This document shows positions 12,201 through 23,790 of a stretch of 64,000 nucleotides of DNA, one piece after another; within the stretch, counting starts at the first letter, position 1, and each line of letters begins with the position of its first letter. The position numbers were made by a program, and so were the translations under genes. The notes under the pieces were generated by a model. The model did not search any database. It was not told where the DNA came from and saw only the letters and a list, made by a program, of their open reading frames with translations. The stretch comes from Chiridota heheva (Eukaryota; Echinodermata; Holothuroidea; Apodida; Chiridotidae). The stretch covers positions 1,076,501-1,140,500 of the forward strand of contig JAIGNY010004337.1 in NCBI GenBank assembly GCA_020152595.1. Direction: 5' to 3'.

Positions 12201-13085
12201 ACTATTCCCCTTTCCTTTCAATTCCCTTTCCTTTCTATTCCCCCTTCCTTTCTAGACCCTTTCCTTTCTATTCCCCCTTTCCTTTCTATTCCCCTTTCCT
12301 TTCTATTCCTCCTTTCTTTTTTATTTCCCTTTCTACTCCTTTTTTTCCTTTCTATTCTCCCTTTCCTTTATATTCCCCTTTCCTTTCTATTCCCCTATCC
12401 TTTCCCCTTTTCTTTTGCCTTCCCTTTCCTTTCCTTTTTCCTTTCTATTCCCCTTTCCTTTCTATTTCCATTTCCTTTATATCCCCCTTTCCTTTTATAT
12501 TCTCCTTTCCTTTCGATTCCCCTTTCCTTTCGATTCCCCTTTCTACTCCTTCTTTTCCTTTCTATTCCCCTTTTCCTTTTTATTCTCCTTTTCTTTCTAT
12601 TCCTCATTTCCTTCCTATTCCACCTTTCCTTTCTATTCCTCCTTTTCCTTTCTATTCCTCCTTTTCCTTTCTATTCCTCCTTTCCTTTCTATTCCTCCTT
12701 TGACTTGTTCCTCCTTTTCCTTTCTATTCCCTTTCCTTTGTATTACTCCTTTCTATTATTCCCTTTCCTTTGTATCCCACCTTTTCCTTTTTGTTCCTCC
12801 TTTTCCTTTCTATTACTCCCTTTTCCATTGTATTCTTCCCTTTCCTTTGTATTCCTCCTTTTCCTTTTTCTTCCTCATTTTCCTTCCTATTCCCCTTTCC
12901 TTTCAGTTCCTCCTTTCCTTTCTATTTCCCTTTCTACTCCCCTTTTCCTTTCTATTCCCCTATCCTTTCTATTTCCCTTTTCCTTTCTATTCCTCCTTTT
13001 CTTTTCTATTCCCCCTTTCCTTTCTATTCTTTCTTTTCCTTTCTCTTTCTCCCTTTTTCTTTCTTCTCCTCATCTTTCCCCACAG
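12200..13085 (+). repeat. Pyrimidine-only minisatellite, ~900 bp
   Basis: Variants of a 15-18 bp unit (CCTTTCCTTTCTATTCC and relatives). Purines on the plus strand are almost limited to the single A of CTATT and occasional G. The strand asymmetry makes all three plus frames open (Phe/Ser/Pro-rich), which is not coding evidence. Such tracts can form triplex DNA. Confidence 0.95.
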
Positions 13086-13190
13086 TACTTTATTTACATT
13101 TCCCCCTCATTTTTTTTTTCTGAAGACCAGAAAATTTGTTGGGACCATTGGTGCCATGGTCTGCTATATTTTCCATCCCTGGTAATTAAC
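13086..13190 (+). repeat. Dispersed repeat (pair with 17846-17985)
   Basis: Shares with 17846-17985 a T-rich leader, a CTGAA-A-C-AAA core, the phrase ATTGGTGC and then TGGTCTGC followed by TATTTTCCA. At both places it adjoins a pyrimidine-rich stretch. Family unknown. Confidence 0.65.
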
Positions 13191-14734
13191 TGGTAATCTT
13201 TCTATAAAGAAGCCCGTGGCGGAAAAGTGAGTGTGTATTATTCTTGAGTCTCAAGAATTTGGAGACACTTTCCGTACACATGATGGTACTGAAAACCTTT
13301 AAAAAGAATTTTCAAATGACTTATAATTATTTTGTACAAATACTTAAATAATTTTTGGACAACAAAGTTATAGAAAATTAGACCGGTGTTATTTCAAATT
13401 TCTCTGAACATAGCAAAAAACTACATCCTCACTTTTGACGCAAGAGCTTCTTTAATAAGAAAAGTTGTAAGTCTGAAAAATCACAATAACTGAGGTAAGC
13501 TACAAAAATTCTAGTCACATTGCACTCAAAATAGCAAAGTTCTGATCGAACGAGTGCAGCTTAAATTAATCAGTGCAACAATATTTACTCTGTCAGATAT
13601 ACAGTACCAATTGGACTTTGATTCAGGAAAAGACAACGAAAAAAGGCAAAAGATAATTCCTGAAAATACAACCTTTGTAACAAGGCACTAAAATCTGTTT
13701 TGATTTGAAGGTTGGACACAATTTGATAGTGAATCTTAGAGCTGTAACCGTTTAGCGTAAACACACTACACGCTCGCAAATTCTTGTAAACGTTTATTAC
13801 ATACTTAATTGCAAGTAATCGTTTTTTATAGTCAGTCTTGCCGTTAAAAATCAATATGATCATTCATGATTCAAATCACATACACATTTGGCTGACAAAA
13901 TTCTAATCAATGACTTTTAACAAACTGTAAAACTGTAAAGCATAATCCTTTTTGAATAAGCGAATCACAAATGTGCAGTGATCACCAATGAATGGGGATA
14001 TTATGCACTTTAATTTCGCCGAAATCTGAGTAGGCTAACTTGTAAAATGTACTGCAAATGTGCAGCAGTAAACAGTGAAACTATCAATAGGCCATAATTG
14101 ATAAGGCTTTAAATCCCACGCAATCAAGGCCCGTTTTACAAGCTGAAAAATCGACCAAAAACACACTAGTCAAAATATTGAATCGTGACAACCAGTATAT
14201 TTACATGTAAATATTACCTGATGAGTTAAATAAATTTTGCAAGAAAGAAAAAATATTGCAAAATAAACAAACAGAAAAAGGTTTTAACAGAGCTGAAATT
14301 CTGCATGTGTCGCAAAGATGGCGGCCATTTTTTCCAGAGGACTGATATTTCAGAACTTCTGGGGTGGTGGTGTAGTTTTGAAATGTTTTACGGCGAGGTA
14401 ACATAGGCCTAGTATGCAAGATTTTCACAGTGGAACGTTAAAAGCCGTAGCGAGTAGGGCAAAAAAAGTTACGCGATGTTGAGTTTAAATGACATTGAAA
14501 GGAAGTTCTCTGTTCTTTCTAAACTGAATTTTCATGCATATTTTCCATAAAAATTATGATTTATACTGTAGAAGTAAACTTTTTACGATTTTGTAAGCAA
14601 AACTCAGCATCTATTTGGGCAATGGAGTCAGTATTTTTGCCACACTGGTTGCGCAATTTGTTTACTTCGCCTCATAGTTTTGGAGCAATTTAAGAAAAAT
14701 GTTTACACTATGTACACAAAGCCACAGGGGAGCC
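13191..14734. other. No gene; one YY1-like site
   Basis: AT-rich DNA without a supported exon. The 11-mer AAGATGGCGGC (14315-14325) matches the YY1 consensus seen in many animal promoters. No associated exon was found. Confidence 0.45.
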
Positions 14735-15625
14735 TTATCAGTAAGCATAAGCTGGCCTATCACATGTACGCTGATAATACGCAGGTATATTTGTCTTTAG
14801 CCTAAAAACATTGCAGACCAGAATAGCAAACATTTGCAGATTAGAGGCATGTTTGTGTGATATAGAGCAATGGATGGTAAATAACATGTAGAGTTTAACT
14901 GTAATAAGACAGAGGTGATGCTGTTTAGCACAAAGTGGAGCCAGTATAAATTGGATGTGGCTGTTAATTTTGAAAGTGACAGAATAACACCTGCTACGTC
15001 TGTGAGGAACCTTGGTGTTGTATTTGACAAGGCTATGTCCATGAAAAAGCATGTCAACCAAGTCAGCCGGTCTTGCTATGCGCACATCAGGAACATCAGA
15101 CGGATATGCCCATTGCTGAATACAGAAGCCACCAAATCTTTAGTGCACAGTTTGATTACTTCGTGACTGGACTACTGTAATGCGCTACTGTGCGGTGTAA
15201 CAGACTCTTTAACCAGCAAAGTGCAGCGTGTTCAGAACACAGCGGCCAGAGTAATCACTCGCGCGAGAAGATCTGAACACATTACGCCTGTGCTGAAGGA
15301 GCTCCACTGGGTTCCCGTGGGTTACCGTATTAAGTACAAGGTCATCATGCACACTTTCCGGGCACTATGTGGCTCATCACCTTGTTATATGACAAATATG
15401 TTTAAACTGTATACTCCAGCACGTGCACTCAGGTCATGTAGATCTTCAAGTCTTGTATTACCATGAACAAAAACTGTCAGTTATGGTGACAAATCTTTTA
15501 GAACAATAGCATCAGCACTCTGGAACAACCTTCCAAGTAATGTCCGAGACTGTTCAGATTTGAACACTTTTAGATCTTTATTAAAAACACATCTTTTAAA
15601 GTTAGCAAATGGACTATAACTTCTA
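14735..15625 (+). pseudogene. L2/CR1-like LINE fragment (RT to ORF end)
   Basis: The fragment begins near the RT active site. The phrase HMYADNTQVYLSL at about 14758 corresponds to the catalytic YADDTQLY box, with the second aspartate changed to asparagine. After a stop-containing stretch, 14915-15166 gives FNCNKTEVMLFS, NLGVVFDKAMSM and LLNTEATKSLVHSLITS. Then 15221-15466 gives VQRVQNTAARVITR and LKELHWVPVGYRIKYK. The tail reads ALWNNLPSNVRDCSDL and TFRSLLKTHLLK. The order is exactly that of an L2/CR1-clade RT C-terminus. Stops at about 14880, 15165 and 15465 and the mutated catalytic residue show it is dead. The 5' end is truncated. Confidence 0.85.
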
Positions 15626-15708
15626 ATTATCTTAATTTATATTATATTTCATGTACAGTGCTTATGAGCATGTTTTTTTCATGAATTTAAGCACTATCAT
15701 ATTTGGTA

Positions 15709-15732
15709 TAATAATAATAATAATAATAATTT
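15709..15732 (+). repeat. (TAA)n microsatellite behind the LINE
   Basis: A TAATAATAA run about 85 bases after the LINE frame ends. L2/CR1 elements commonly end in short microsatellites, so this probably marks the 3' end of the 14735-15625 insertion. Confidence 0.7.
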
Positions 15733-15739
15733 TGGTGTA

Positions 15740-16920
15740 TTTCTGGAAATTACGGTACTAAACGTGTGTACACGATACACGCTCGCTTTTTTTGGCGTGT
15801 ACACGTTTATTAAAATCCCTAAACGTTCACAGCTCTAGTAAATCTGCTTATCAGTGTGTATGATATGCAATCATGTGCTATTAACTAAGGTTATTTATCA
15901 GTGGTAGCAGAGTTGGCATTAATTATAAGATTTCCCACTGTTTTGAATAAAAGTGTCGAACATTTTCCCACAAAAAATCATGGCAGAAATACTATTAATG
16001 TAGTGAATACATCTTTATATACTTCCCTCTTTTGCAATTTAATGCACAATTACATGGGGGATATTTTTAGAGCACATATTTACCACATACATGTAAAATG
16101 TTATGTACTCAAGAGATTTATTTTCTTATTATTTTTTTATATTCTATTTTAATGATTTTTTTTCTTCCCGTCATGAGGAAATAACCTTTCTTAAGTAGAA
16201 TGGTCCATCGAACATTCATGGGTTTTGCACAAAGTCCTCCCAAGCATATAATGTATACTTATATTTAGGCTAATCCAAAGACTAATCTGATTCACATCAC
16301 TGAACAGCAGTTATGTAGCTTGAGCTCCAGATGAATGACCTATTGTGTACAGTGTAATAGTAGCTGGCTGCTAACAAGTGAACTGTGAATAGACTGAATA
16401 TGCTGTAAGTAATAAGGTATAGATTACTCCTGTGTTGTGTATGGTGTAACAATAGCTGGATGCTAGTCAATGAATTGTGAAGAGTCTCTCGGGTTGAATT
16501 ACTTCTGATTTTGAGAAAATTAAGGGTGTCGGGTTGGAGGGGTCTTAGGGCCAAAAATTCTTAATGTGAATTCCCAATTTTCCCCAGTTATTACAACTAA
16601 AACTGTAGATTTTTGTTCCAGCTCCAAGTGGTAGAACTTACAACAAAGATATCTAATCTCAGTTTTTCATTGAACAAAGTTTGTAAGCATGAAGCTGCTG
16701 AATGTTATTTCAACACTAAAAGATATTACAATGTCAGTTTAAATACAGTGTGTGTACCCAATGTACCTTTCAAGCTCTGAACCTCATGCTATTCCTTTAA
16801 CTGTACTGCAATGAGTTTTGTGGTTCAGCATGTTCATTTTACAAGTACTGATACAAAACAATCATTCTTGAATATTTGTGATGCCATCAGTTCATCTCTC
16901 TATTTTTATGAACACCCGTA
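15740..16920. other. No gene; one worn duplication
   Basis: Two related segments of about 100 bp (from about 16335 and 16435) share GTGTA-AGTGTAA-AGCTGG-TGCTA in order. Otherwise nothing recognisable. Confidence 0.5.
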
Positions 16921-16924
16921 GTTT

Positions 16925-17265
16925 TTAATAATTTGGCAGGCCAACTGAAAAATTTGGCAGGCCAACTGAAAAATTTGGCAGGCCAACTGAAAAATTTGGC
17001 AGGCCAACTGAAAAATTTGGCAGGCCAACTGAAAAATTTGGCAGGCCAACTGAAAAATTTGGCAGGCCAACTGAAAAATTTGGCAGGCTAACTGAAAAAT
17101 TTGGCAGGCTAACTGAAACATTTGGCAGGCAAAGTGAAAAATTTGGCAGGCCAACTGAAAAATTTGGGGGGCCCAAGTGAAAAATTTGGCAGACCAACTG
17201 AAAAATTTGGCAGGCCAACTGAAAAATTTGGCAGGCCAACTAGAAAATTTGGAGGCCAAATTATC
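16925..17265 (-). repeat. 21-bp minisatellite (about 16 copies)
   Basis: The unit is AATTTGGCAGGCCAACTGAA plus A. Left-hand copies are nearly identical; right-hand ones carry GGCTAA, GGCAAAG and GGGGGGCCC variants. A 21-bp unit keeps frames open on both strands (for example CQIFQLA on the minus strand). Not a gene. Confidence 0.95.
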
Positions 17266-17845
17266 CTATTATAATGCAAGCTTAGCTGTGTATACTACAT
17301 GTATTTCACAACATTGGATTTCGGGGCCAGAATCTAATTTGAGGTGGGGACAGGCCCCTTTAAATCCTCTGCCACAAAATGTTGAAAGAGCCCAGTATCT
17401 AGGTATTTCTTGAAGTTGATCATACCCTGAATCAACATTTTGATGGGGAATAAACAATGGTACATCATCATCATTTAAACATGGTAAACATGGTAAACAT
17501 AAACACGGTAAACATAAACATGATAAACATAAACATGGTAAACTACAATAAAGATCTTGGACATGGTTTCTACTTACTGTGTACTTCTGTATATAATACA
17601 TTTTGCATCTATATATTCCACATGACATCATAATAGTGTGCATAATTTTTGTTGTCAGGGAACAATCACTTTGGAAAGAAACCATGTTGAGCATTCACAG
17701 CTAGATTTTCAGACAATCTGTATTAGCTATTGTACTATTACAGCTCTCAGGCAAGGGTGGATAAAATATTTTACTTTCTGTCACGTCACCATAAGAGTCT
17801 AAAGAAAAATTTATGTGAGTGTACCACAACAACAACAACGGCATA
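17266..17845. other. Intergenic/intronic, short GGTAAACAT repeat
   Basis: A small repeat of ACATGGTAAACATAA lies at about 17475-17545. Otherwise nothing recognised. Confidence 0.5.
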
Positions 17846-17985
17846 ACTGTATTTTTTCTTTTCCCCATTTCTTTCTTTTTATACTTTTTTTCTTTTCCTC
17901 CTTTTTTTTTTCTTTCTGAAAAAAACAAACAAATTTCTGTGACTATTGGTGCAGTGGTCTGCCTTATTTTCCACCCCTGCCACTT
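17846..17985 (+). repeat. Dispersed repeat (pair with 13086-13190)
   Basis: Same module as 13086-13190: T-rich leader, then ATTGGTGCAGTGGTCTGC and TATTTTCCACCCCTG. Its last part (TTTCCACCCCTGCCACTTG) is the start of the adjacent 37-bp array, so the array appears to have grown from this element's end. Confidence 0.65.
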
Positions 17986-18195
17986 GGGTGTCACAATTAC
18001 TTTATTTTCCACCCCTGCCACTTGGTGTCACAGTTAGTTTATCTTCCACCCCTGCCACTTGGTGTCACAGTTAATTTATTTTCCACCCCTGCCACTTGGT
18101 GTCACAGTTAGTTTATTTTCCACCCCTGCCACTTGGTGTCACAGTTAGTTAATTTTCCACCCCTGCCACTTGGTGTCACAGTTAGTTTTTAGTCT
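17975..18195 (+). repeat. 37-bp minisatellite (6 copies)
   Basis: The unit contains TTTTCCACCCCTGCCACTT followed by GGTGTCACAGTTAGTTTA. The copies are nearly identical. The array ends about 75 bases from the transporter exon at 18271, inside the intron that follows it on the minus strand. Confidence 0.95.
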
Positions 18196-18270
18196 CATAG
18201 TATAAATCCCGAACGCTTTCACGACCACTCATATGTACCTCAAATGTAATCAAACAAAACGATATCTTAC

Positions 18271-20248
18271 TGGTGTTGACAGTGAGGCCATTCCAGCTCC
18301 AACCCCAGTAAGAATTCTTCCCAAGTAAAGACCCCAAACCTCCTGCATCACCGCAATGAGTAAGAAGCCAATGGAGAAAGGAACAGCGCTTGCCATGACA
18401 GTGCCCTTACGTCCAATCCTATCCAATAGAAACCCTGCGCACGGTCCCCCAAAGATGGCACCTACGGGCATAAGAGACTGATGCAAAAAGAAAAGCAACC
18501 AATAAAACATCTTGCATTTACTTGTCATCAGTTTTATACAGACATCCTTTCCTTTTTGTCTTTTAACTGATATTTAATAGTCATCAGTTTTACGGACATC
18601 TAGGAAATTCTTTCCTTTTTGTCTTGCCTGCGAAGCAAGAAGAGCAATCATTCTGTAACAATCTCACAAAAAGGTTGCAATTACATGTATCACCTTTAAA
18701 GCCATATTTCATGTTCTGAGTTTTTTGAGACGAGAAACTTTAAAAAAGCCAGAAAATATTAAATGCTAGGAAACATTACATTATTCTTAATAGGCAGCCC
18801 GTGGGCAAATCTGGACTGCCAGACAATCCACTCTGGCCAGGGAACAATAGTCGTAGCGGGAAAAAAAATCTTGAATGAAATCAGTAAAAATCCCAAAATA
18901 CTTGTTTATTTGGGGTTTTTCCTAGGCAGATCTGCGCACTATAACATCGCGGCTTATCAAGCAAATTGTTATCTTCAGTTCCGCTTTAAAAATGGGCAGA
19001 CTAGCGGTTTGTCAAAGGAAGGCTGATAAGAGAACCGCCGACATCTGGCATACAACCTTCTTATCATGCACGCTCTCAGCTTGTTTGTATTCAGGATTGT
19101 TTTGACGTGTTTTGTTTGTCACGTGACACTGGTTTTGTCATGCGAATGGCCCACGGCCTGAGGCTGTTGTGAAATGATGGCCCTTGGAAAAAATAATTAA
19201 GAAGCCTTGCATTAGGATAACAAATTTTGTGGACACAGCCGCCACCGACAGACAGATTGCCTGTTTTTGCTTTGCAGGAAAGACAATGCAGTTCACAAGA
19301 AAATACTGTATATAACTTTCAAAGTGGGTTGTGCACTAATTGGTTGACTTGATCTTACAAGGCCTCTACCTCATTCAGGTCTACTCACTGCATTTATCAA
19401 CCCTGTTTTTAAACCGTTTTCATTTCTTTTCTTTGCAAACTATTGTCATATTGTTTTCCTTTTTCTCTCTCTTGTTTTTTGTTAAGAACACATCTACAAT
19501 AATAATGTTTATACTCAGTTGGTAAAGATGCAATGGAAATCAATAAATAGGTTTATAAGATATTGCTTGCATGACAAAAAAATAGAATTATTGCTTTGTA
19601 TTTCTTGTCAACAAAATTGTAGTATTCATACTATACTCAAAGACATGTGTACAACACTCAAATACATACATAACAATCAAAATGTGCACAACACTCAAAT
19701 GCACACTATTTACACTTCACCCAAAGACATGTGCACAACACTTAAGTGCACATGTACACTATTTACACTACACTAAAAAGACATGTGCACACATCACTCA
19801 AATGTACACTATTTACACTTCACTCAAAAGCATGCGCACAACACTCAAATGCACACTCTTTACACTACACTCAAAACATACATGCACACAACATTTAAAT
19901 ACATAGTGCACAACACTCAAATACCAGTTGTTCATGCACACAACACTCAAATACATACGCACAATACTGACATTCATGCACATAACACTGATATACATGT
20001 GCACAATGTACACTGAAAACATGTGCACAAAATACACTGAAATACATGTACATGTGCACAACACTAAAATATTTGCGAACAAAATTGGTACTTACACCAA
20101 ACCATGACTGCTGAGCATCTGTCAGATGAAATTCTTTTGTAAGCATCGGCAAAGCAGGAGATGAGTACCCAATAGTATACCCCATCAACAGAGGTGCCAA
20201 TACGCCACAAAGACTGTTAGAAACAAGTTTCTGGTTCGAGGTTTCGCC
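18271..20248 (-). CDS. SLC2A8/Tret1-like sugar transporter, two exons
   Basis: Two minus-strand exons join in phase 0. Exon A (20248-20096, 51 codons) starts GETSNQKL, has TM1 with YTIGYSSPALPML, and ends DAQQSWFG before GTAAGT. Exon B (18477-18271, 69 codons, after a CAG acceptor) starts SLMPVGAIFGG (TM2). It then has the loop motif DRIGRK, TM3 (AVPFSIGFLLIA) and TM4 with LGRILTGVGAG, ending STP before GTAAGA. QxSWFG/SLMP, D-x-x-GRK and GR-x-LTG are signatures of class III sugar transporters (SLC2A6/8, insect Tret1). These are 12-TM carriers that move hexose or trehalose across plasma or lysosomal membranes. The 1.6-kb intron holds a hAT-like element and a minisatellite. No exons for TM5-12 were found to the left, so the remainder lies outside the window or is lost. 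The acceptor of exon A is reasonable but not unique. Confidence 0.85.
18778..19209 (+). mobile_element. hAT-like non-autonomous element, copy 1
   Basis: Aligns along its whole length with 37864-38301, sharing CAATCCACTCTGGCC, CAGATCTGCGCACTATAA, CAAAGGAAGGCTGATAAGAG and GGCCCACGGCCT. It carries no transposase. The inner G/C-rich start (GGCAGCCCGTGGGC) and the end ATTAAGAAGCCTTG match hAT-type ends. Flanks CATTACAT and CATTAGGA may be an eroded 8-bp duplication. It sits in the transporter intron. Confidence 0.65.
19640..20085 (+). repeat. Degenerate ~24-bp minisatellite next to a splice donor
   Basis: Repeats of CACAACACTCAAATACATA with ATGTG spacers, mixed with a longer unit containing CACTATTTACACT at 19700-19870. 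It stops about 10 bases from the minus-strand donor of the transporter exon (donor GT at 20095-20094). Confidence 0.85.
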
Positions 20249-20324
20249 CTTCAAAATAAACAGCACAGCAACTCATTTGGCATTTTTTTCAATTTGCAAA
20301 GCATTAAAGGTACAGATATAGATG

Positions 20325-21115
20325 CCCCAGAGAGGTTTGGTTTGGTTTGTTGATGTTTAAGAGCACCACGACAGTCAGAGTCAAATGTGCCAAGAGGGTG
20401 TTAATAAATTATGGTAAGAGTTAGGATAGTGAGGAGAATTAAGGTTTGTAAGGGAGAAAAGCAGAAAGAAAGGAAGAACAAAAAAATGAGGTAAGTACAG
20501 TTAAGTGTAGAAAGGGAGGGAAGGGGGAAGTTAAATGTGGTGAAAGAGGTTGTTGTTGCGGAGGAAGTTGATGTTTGAGGAAGATTTGTTTTTGAAAAGG
20601 TCCAAGATTGAGAATAGTGAGGAGAGAAGAGATCTGGAGTTCTGGTATAGGGGACAGATTATGAAGATATGCTTGATGGAGAGATCGGTGTTACAAGTGG
20701 GGCAGAGAGGGGTAGGGAAGCTGGTAAAGAGATGGGAGTGAGTGAGAGAGGAGTGGCCAAGGCGGATGCGGTGACAACGATGTCTTCCCTGCGGTTGCGA
20801 CTGTGCAGAGGGGTGTTGGTCCCAACTTTGGGTTTGATGGTGTGGAGTTTGTTACTGGTTTCGTGATTCTAGGAAGTTTTGCCAGATTTTTTTTTTTAAG
20901 TAGTTGGAGATGGAGAGACGGAAGTCTGAGTGTGGAATAGGAAGAGAGGCGATGTTTGACAGAGCTTTGTTGGCAGCTCTGTCAGCTCTCTTGTTGCCAG
21001 GGATGCCGGCATGGCTAGGAATCCAGAAGAAGATAATATTCTTTCCTAAGGAGGAGAGAGTGTGGAGTTTGTTGAAGATTTGTAGAATGAGAGGGTTGGG
21101 CCAGAGAGAGATTTA
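20325..21115 (-). pseudogene. I-group LINE 3' fragment (copy 2)
   Basis: On the minus strand the end of an RNase H domain is visible near 21035-20945: FFWIPSHAGIPGN followed by KRADRAANKAL, including the last catalytic aspartate. Downstream come IRLGHSSLTHSHLF, PLCPTCNTDLS and IFIICPLYQNSRS, the same order as in copies 1 and 3. The 3' UTR ends in a (CAAAC)n-like tail at about 20335. Stops and shifts are present. It lies between the transporter exon at 20248 and the candidate first exon at 27343. Confidence 0.75.
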
Positions 21116-21528
21116 AATTCTGAACGGAATACTGTGATGCCATTGCATCAGTGTGAGCTCCCATGGCTATTTGCATATCGCATAGTGATTGCAGGGTAAA
21201 CCTGCAACATCATCCAAACAGTCACCATGCCCATACCAAGATCGGGAATAGTCACATGCACTAATAGTCATTAATAAATAGTGAATAGTAATTGACTATT
21301 CGCAGTTGATATCTAGCCTCTGCCGAGTTAAAGTTACCTCATAATGCTTCAGTTACTTAGCAAACCTTTTTGCTGAGTTGCAAATGCATTTCTTCTCTGA
21401 CATAGTTTTTTAGGTGTGATTCACTTTGTAGATGTTGACGTGTTTGTGTGTATGATTTTCGCTCAGATCATTTCAAATACGATCTCCTTGGTACTCATCT
21501 GAGAGTCTGAGCAGACATTACAATACAT
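21116..21528. other. No feature seen
   Basis: AT-rich intronic or intergenic DNA; nothing recognised. Confidence 0.5.
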
Positions 21529-21529
21529 T

Positions 21530-21850
21530 CAGTTTGCGCATTCACGGTTTGAGCATTCGGTTTGCGCATTTGTTTTGCGCATTCAGTTCGCGCATTCATT
21601 TCGCGCATTCAGTTTCGCATTCATTTCGCGCATTCATTTCGCGCATTCAGTTCGCGCATTCAGTTCGCGCATTCAGTTCGCGCATTCAGTTCGCGCATTC
21701 AGTTCGCGCATTCAGTTCGCGCATTCAGTTCGCGCATTCAGTTCGCGCATTCAGTTCGCGCATTCAGTTCGCGCATTCAGTTGGCATTGCATTCAGTTGC
21801 GCATTCAGGCAGTTCGGCGCATTCAGGCAGCATTCAGTTGGCGCGAGGCA
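21530..21850 (+). repeat. 13-bp minisatellite CGCGCATTCAGTT
   Basis: About 18 regular copies, with variant copies at both ends (GCATTTGTTTTGCG at the left, GGCGCATTCAGGCA at the right). Since 13 is not a multiple of three, all three plus frames cycle through the same peptide (RAFSSRIQFAHS). Three overlapping open frames here are therefore artefacts. Confidence 0.95.
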
Positions 21851-21859
21851 GTTTGGTTT

Positions 21860-22475
21860 CATTGATATGTGGGTAGGGCTTAATATGGTTTTGTTGAAAG
21901 AGCTTGTAAACACAGTATCTCAGACAGTAAAATCATATTTGGTACACAGATAGCCCATGGTCTGTGCAGATGTGCCCTATTTTTTTTTTTTTGTGGTGAT
22001 ATCATCCGTATTAATAAGTGGGCGGGACTTAAAGTGAAAATATTGGAAAAGTAACAAATGAGCAACTGTACTGTATATCCGTTTTGTGTCATATTGGGCA
22101 TTATAATTTTGTTGGTTGTGTACATGCTTATGTTATCAGCAGATGTGATTAATATGTATGGTGGGCGTGGCTTAATGTGAAAGTGCTAAATGATGTAAAC
22201 ACCATACTGTATCTCATGAATGATATACCAGATTTATGCTATATCAGGAAACACAGATGGGTCATGGTCTGTACATACAGTATGTTCTAATGTTGTGGTA
22301 GTGATGTCATGAATATTAATGAGTGGGTGGCTAAGGTGGGACTGACAAATTTTTGAAATAGAATAAATGAGCAACCTTTTTTGCATCATACGTGCTATGG
22401 CAATGATGTTAATTATTGTGCAAATGCTAATGTTGTCAACATTTTTATTGGTCTGCATGGTGGGTGTGCCTTATG
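21860..22475 (+). repeat. Two worn ~300-bp direct repeats
   Basis: The blocks at about 21860-22150 and 22150-22475 share in order: GGG-GGGCTTAA, CATGGTCTGT, TGTGGT-GTGAT-TCAT, TTAATAAGTGGGCGG or TTAATGAGTGGGTGG, AAATGAGCAAC, and GGTGGGCGTG. They probably represent an old tandem satellite. Confidence 0.65.
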
Positions 22476-22676
22476 AATAAATATCATGAAGCAAAAAAAA
22501 TTTTCAAATCAATCAGCTTGTGAAAAAAATCATCAGAACCACAAAATGTTTTGGTTCTGGTTAATACATGTATATGAAATGAATATAAAGGGAACATCAA
22601 CACTACAAAAGAAAAGTTTCAGTTTGAACTGTCATTTCTATGCATTACATGAAAAACTATGGGCATATTCCTTTAA

Positions 22677-22905
22677 AGGATAAATTCAGTGGTCATGCAT
22701 GTCTATCTGATATGAAAGAGGACTTTAAAAGAAACAAAATGGTGAAAAAAGCGTTCAGAAATCTTATTCCGTTAAAGAGATATTTAAGTTTAAAGTTTGG
22801 TATCATTTCTGTAGAAACGACTGAAATCAGACTTTTTTTGACCTCACAGCCTCAGATTCATTAAGTCTTTAAGTATTTTAATAAAAGTTTATTTAATTTT
22901 CTGTC
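22677..22905 (+). mobile_element. Solo arm of the TTAA foldback family
   Basis: Begins directly after TTAA (22673-22676) with AGGATAAATTCAGTGGTC. It follows the left arm of the family through TTATTCCGTTAAAGAGA and CCTCAGATTCATTAAGTC to AATTTTCTGTCTAG. The other arm is missing. Confidence 0.8.
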
Positions 22906-22911
22906 TAGGGG

Positions 22912-22990
22912 GAGTCGTGTACTCTCCTCTGCTTGCGCCATGGAAACCGGGAATAAACACCAGCCTTATGAGCTTAATGGCTCAGATAGA
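22912..22990 (+). repeat. Dispersed module, inverted relative to 60222-60305
   Basis: The reverse complement of 60222-60305 aligns here: CCATGGAAACCGGG, ACACCAG or GCACCGG, then TATGAGCTTAATGGCTCAGA. Both copies can be read as SLMSLMAQIDL or SMSLMAQMDL, so it may be a shard of an unknown ORF. The 71-bp array starts right after it. Confidence 0.7.
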
Positions 22991-23014
22991 TTTAACTTTT
23001 TTTAACTATTTTTA

Positions 23015-23790
23015 TGCGACATGTAACTTTTGGAGACAATTTTACACATATGGGCATGTGCAAATATATGGCACCATCCTTATGCAACAACATGTACCTT
23101 TTGAAACAATTTTACACCTATGGGCATGTGCAAATATATGGCACCATCCTTATGTGACAACATGTAACTTTTGCAGACAATTTTACACCTATGGGCATGT
23201 GCAAATATATGGCACCATCCTTATGCAACAACATGTACCTTTTGGAGACAATTTTACACATATGGGTATGTGCAAATATATGGCACCATCCTTATGCGAC
23301 AACCTGTACCTTTTGGAGACAATTTTACACCTTTTTGGAGACAATTTTGGCATGTCAAACTATTTTTATGCAACAACATGTACCTTTTGGAGACAATTTT
23401 ACACCTATGGGCATGTGCAAATATATGGCACCATCCTTATGCAACAACATGTACCTTTTGGAGACAATTTTACACCTATGGGCATGTGCAAATATATGGC
23501 ACCATCCTTATGCAACAACATGTACCTTTTGGAGGCAATTTTATACCTATGGGCATATGCAATTATATGGCACCATCTTTATGCAACAACATGTACCTTT
23601 TGGGGACAATTTAACACCTATGGGCATGTGCAAATATATGGCACCATCCTTATGCAACAACATGTACCTTTTGGAGACAATTTTACACACATAGACAAGT
23701 GCAAATAGTATTAAGACGTAATCCTTATACAACATGTTCCCTTTGGAGAGCATTTGCACATTATCACAAGTGCAAATAGTTAAACAGAAT
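23015..23790 (+). repeat. 71-bp minisatellite (about 10 copies)
   Basis: The unit contains CAATTTTACACCTATGGGC, ATGTGCAAATATATGGCACC and ATCCTTATGCAACAACATG. Successive copies start 70-71 bases apart (TGGGCATGTG at 23051, 23121, 23192, and its TGGGTATG variant at 23263). One unit near 23330-23390 is shortened. The last copies (23693-23790) are diverged. Open frames here (YLLETILHLWACANIWH) come from the repeat. Confidence 0.95.

Noticed and set aside
12158-13196. Phe/Ser/Pro-rich frames up to 256 codons resembling membrane proteins
   Set aside because: Pyrimidine-only DNA lacks stop codons on the plus strand; hydrophobicity comes from TTT/TTC codons.
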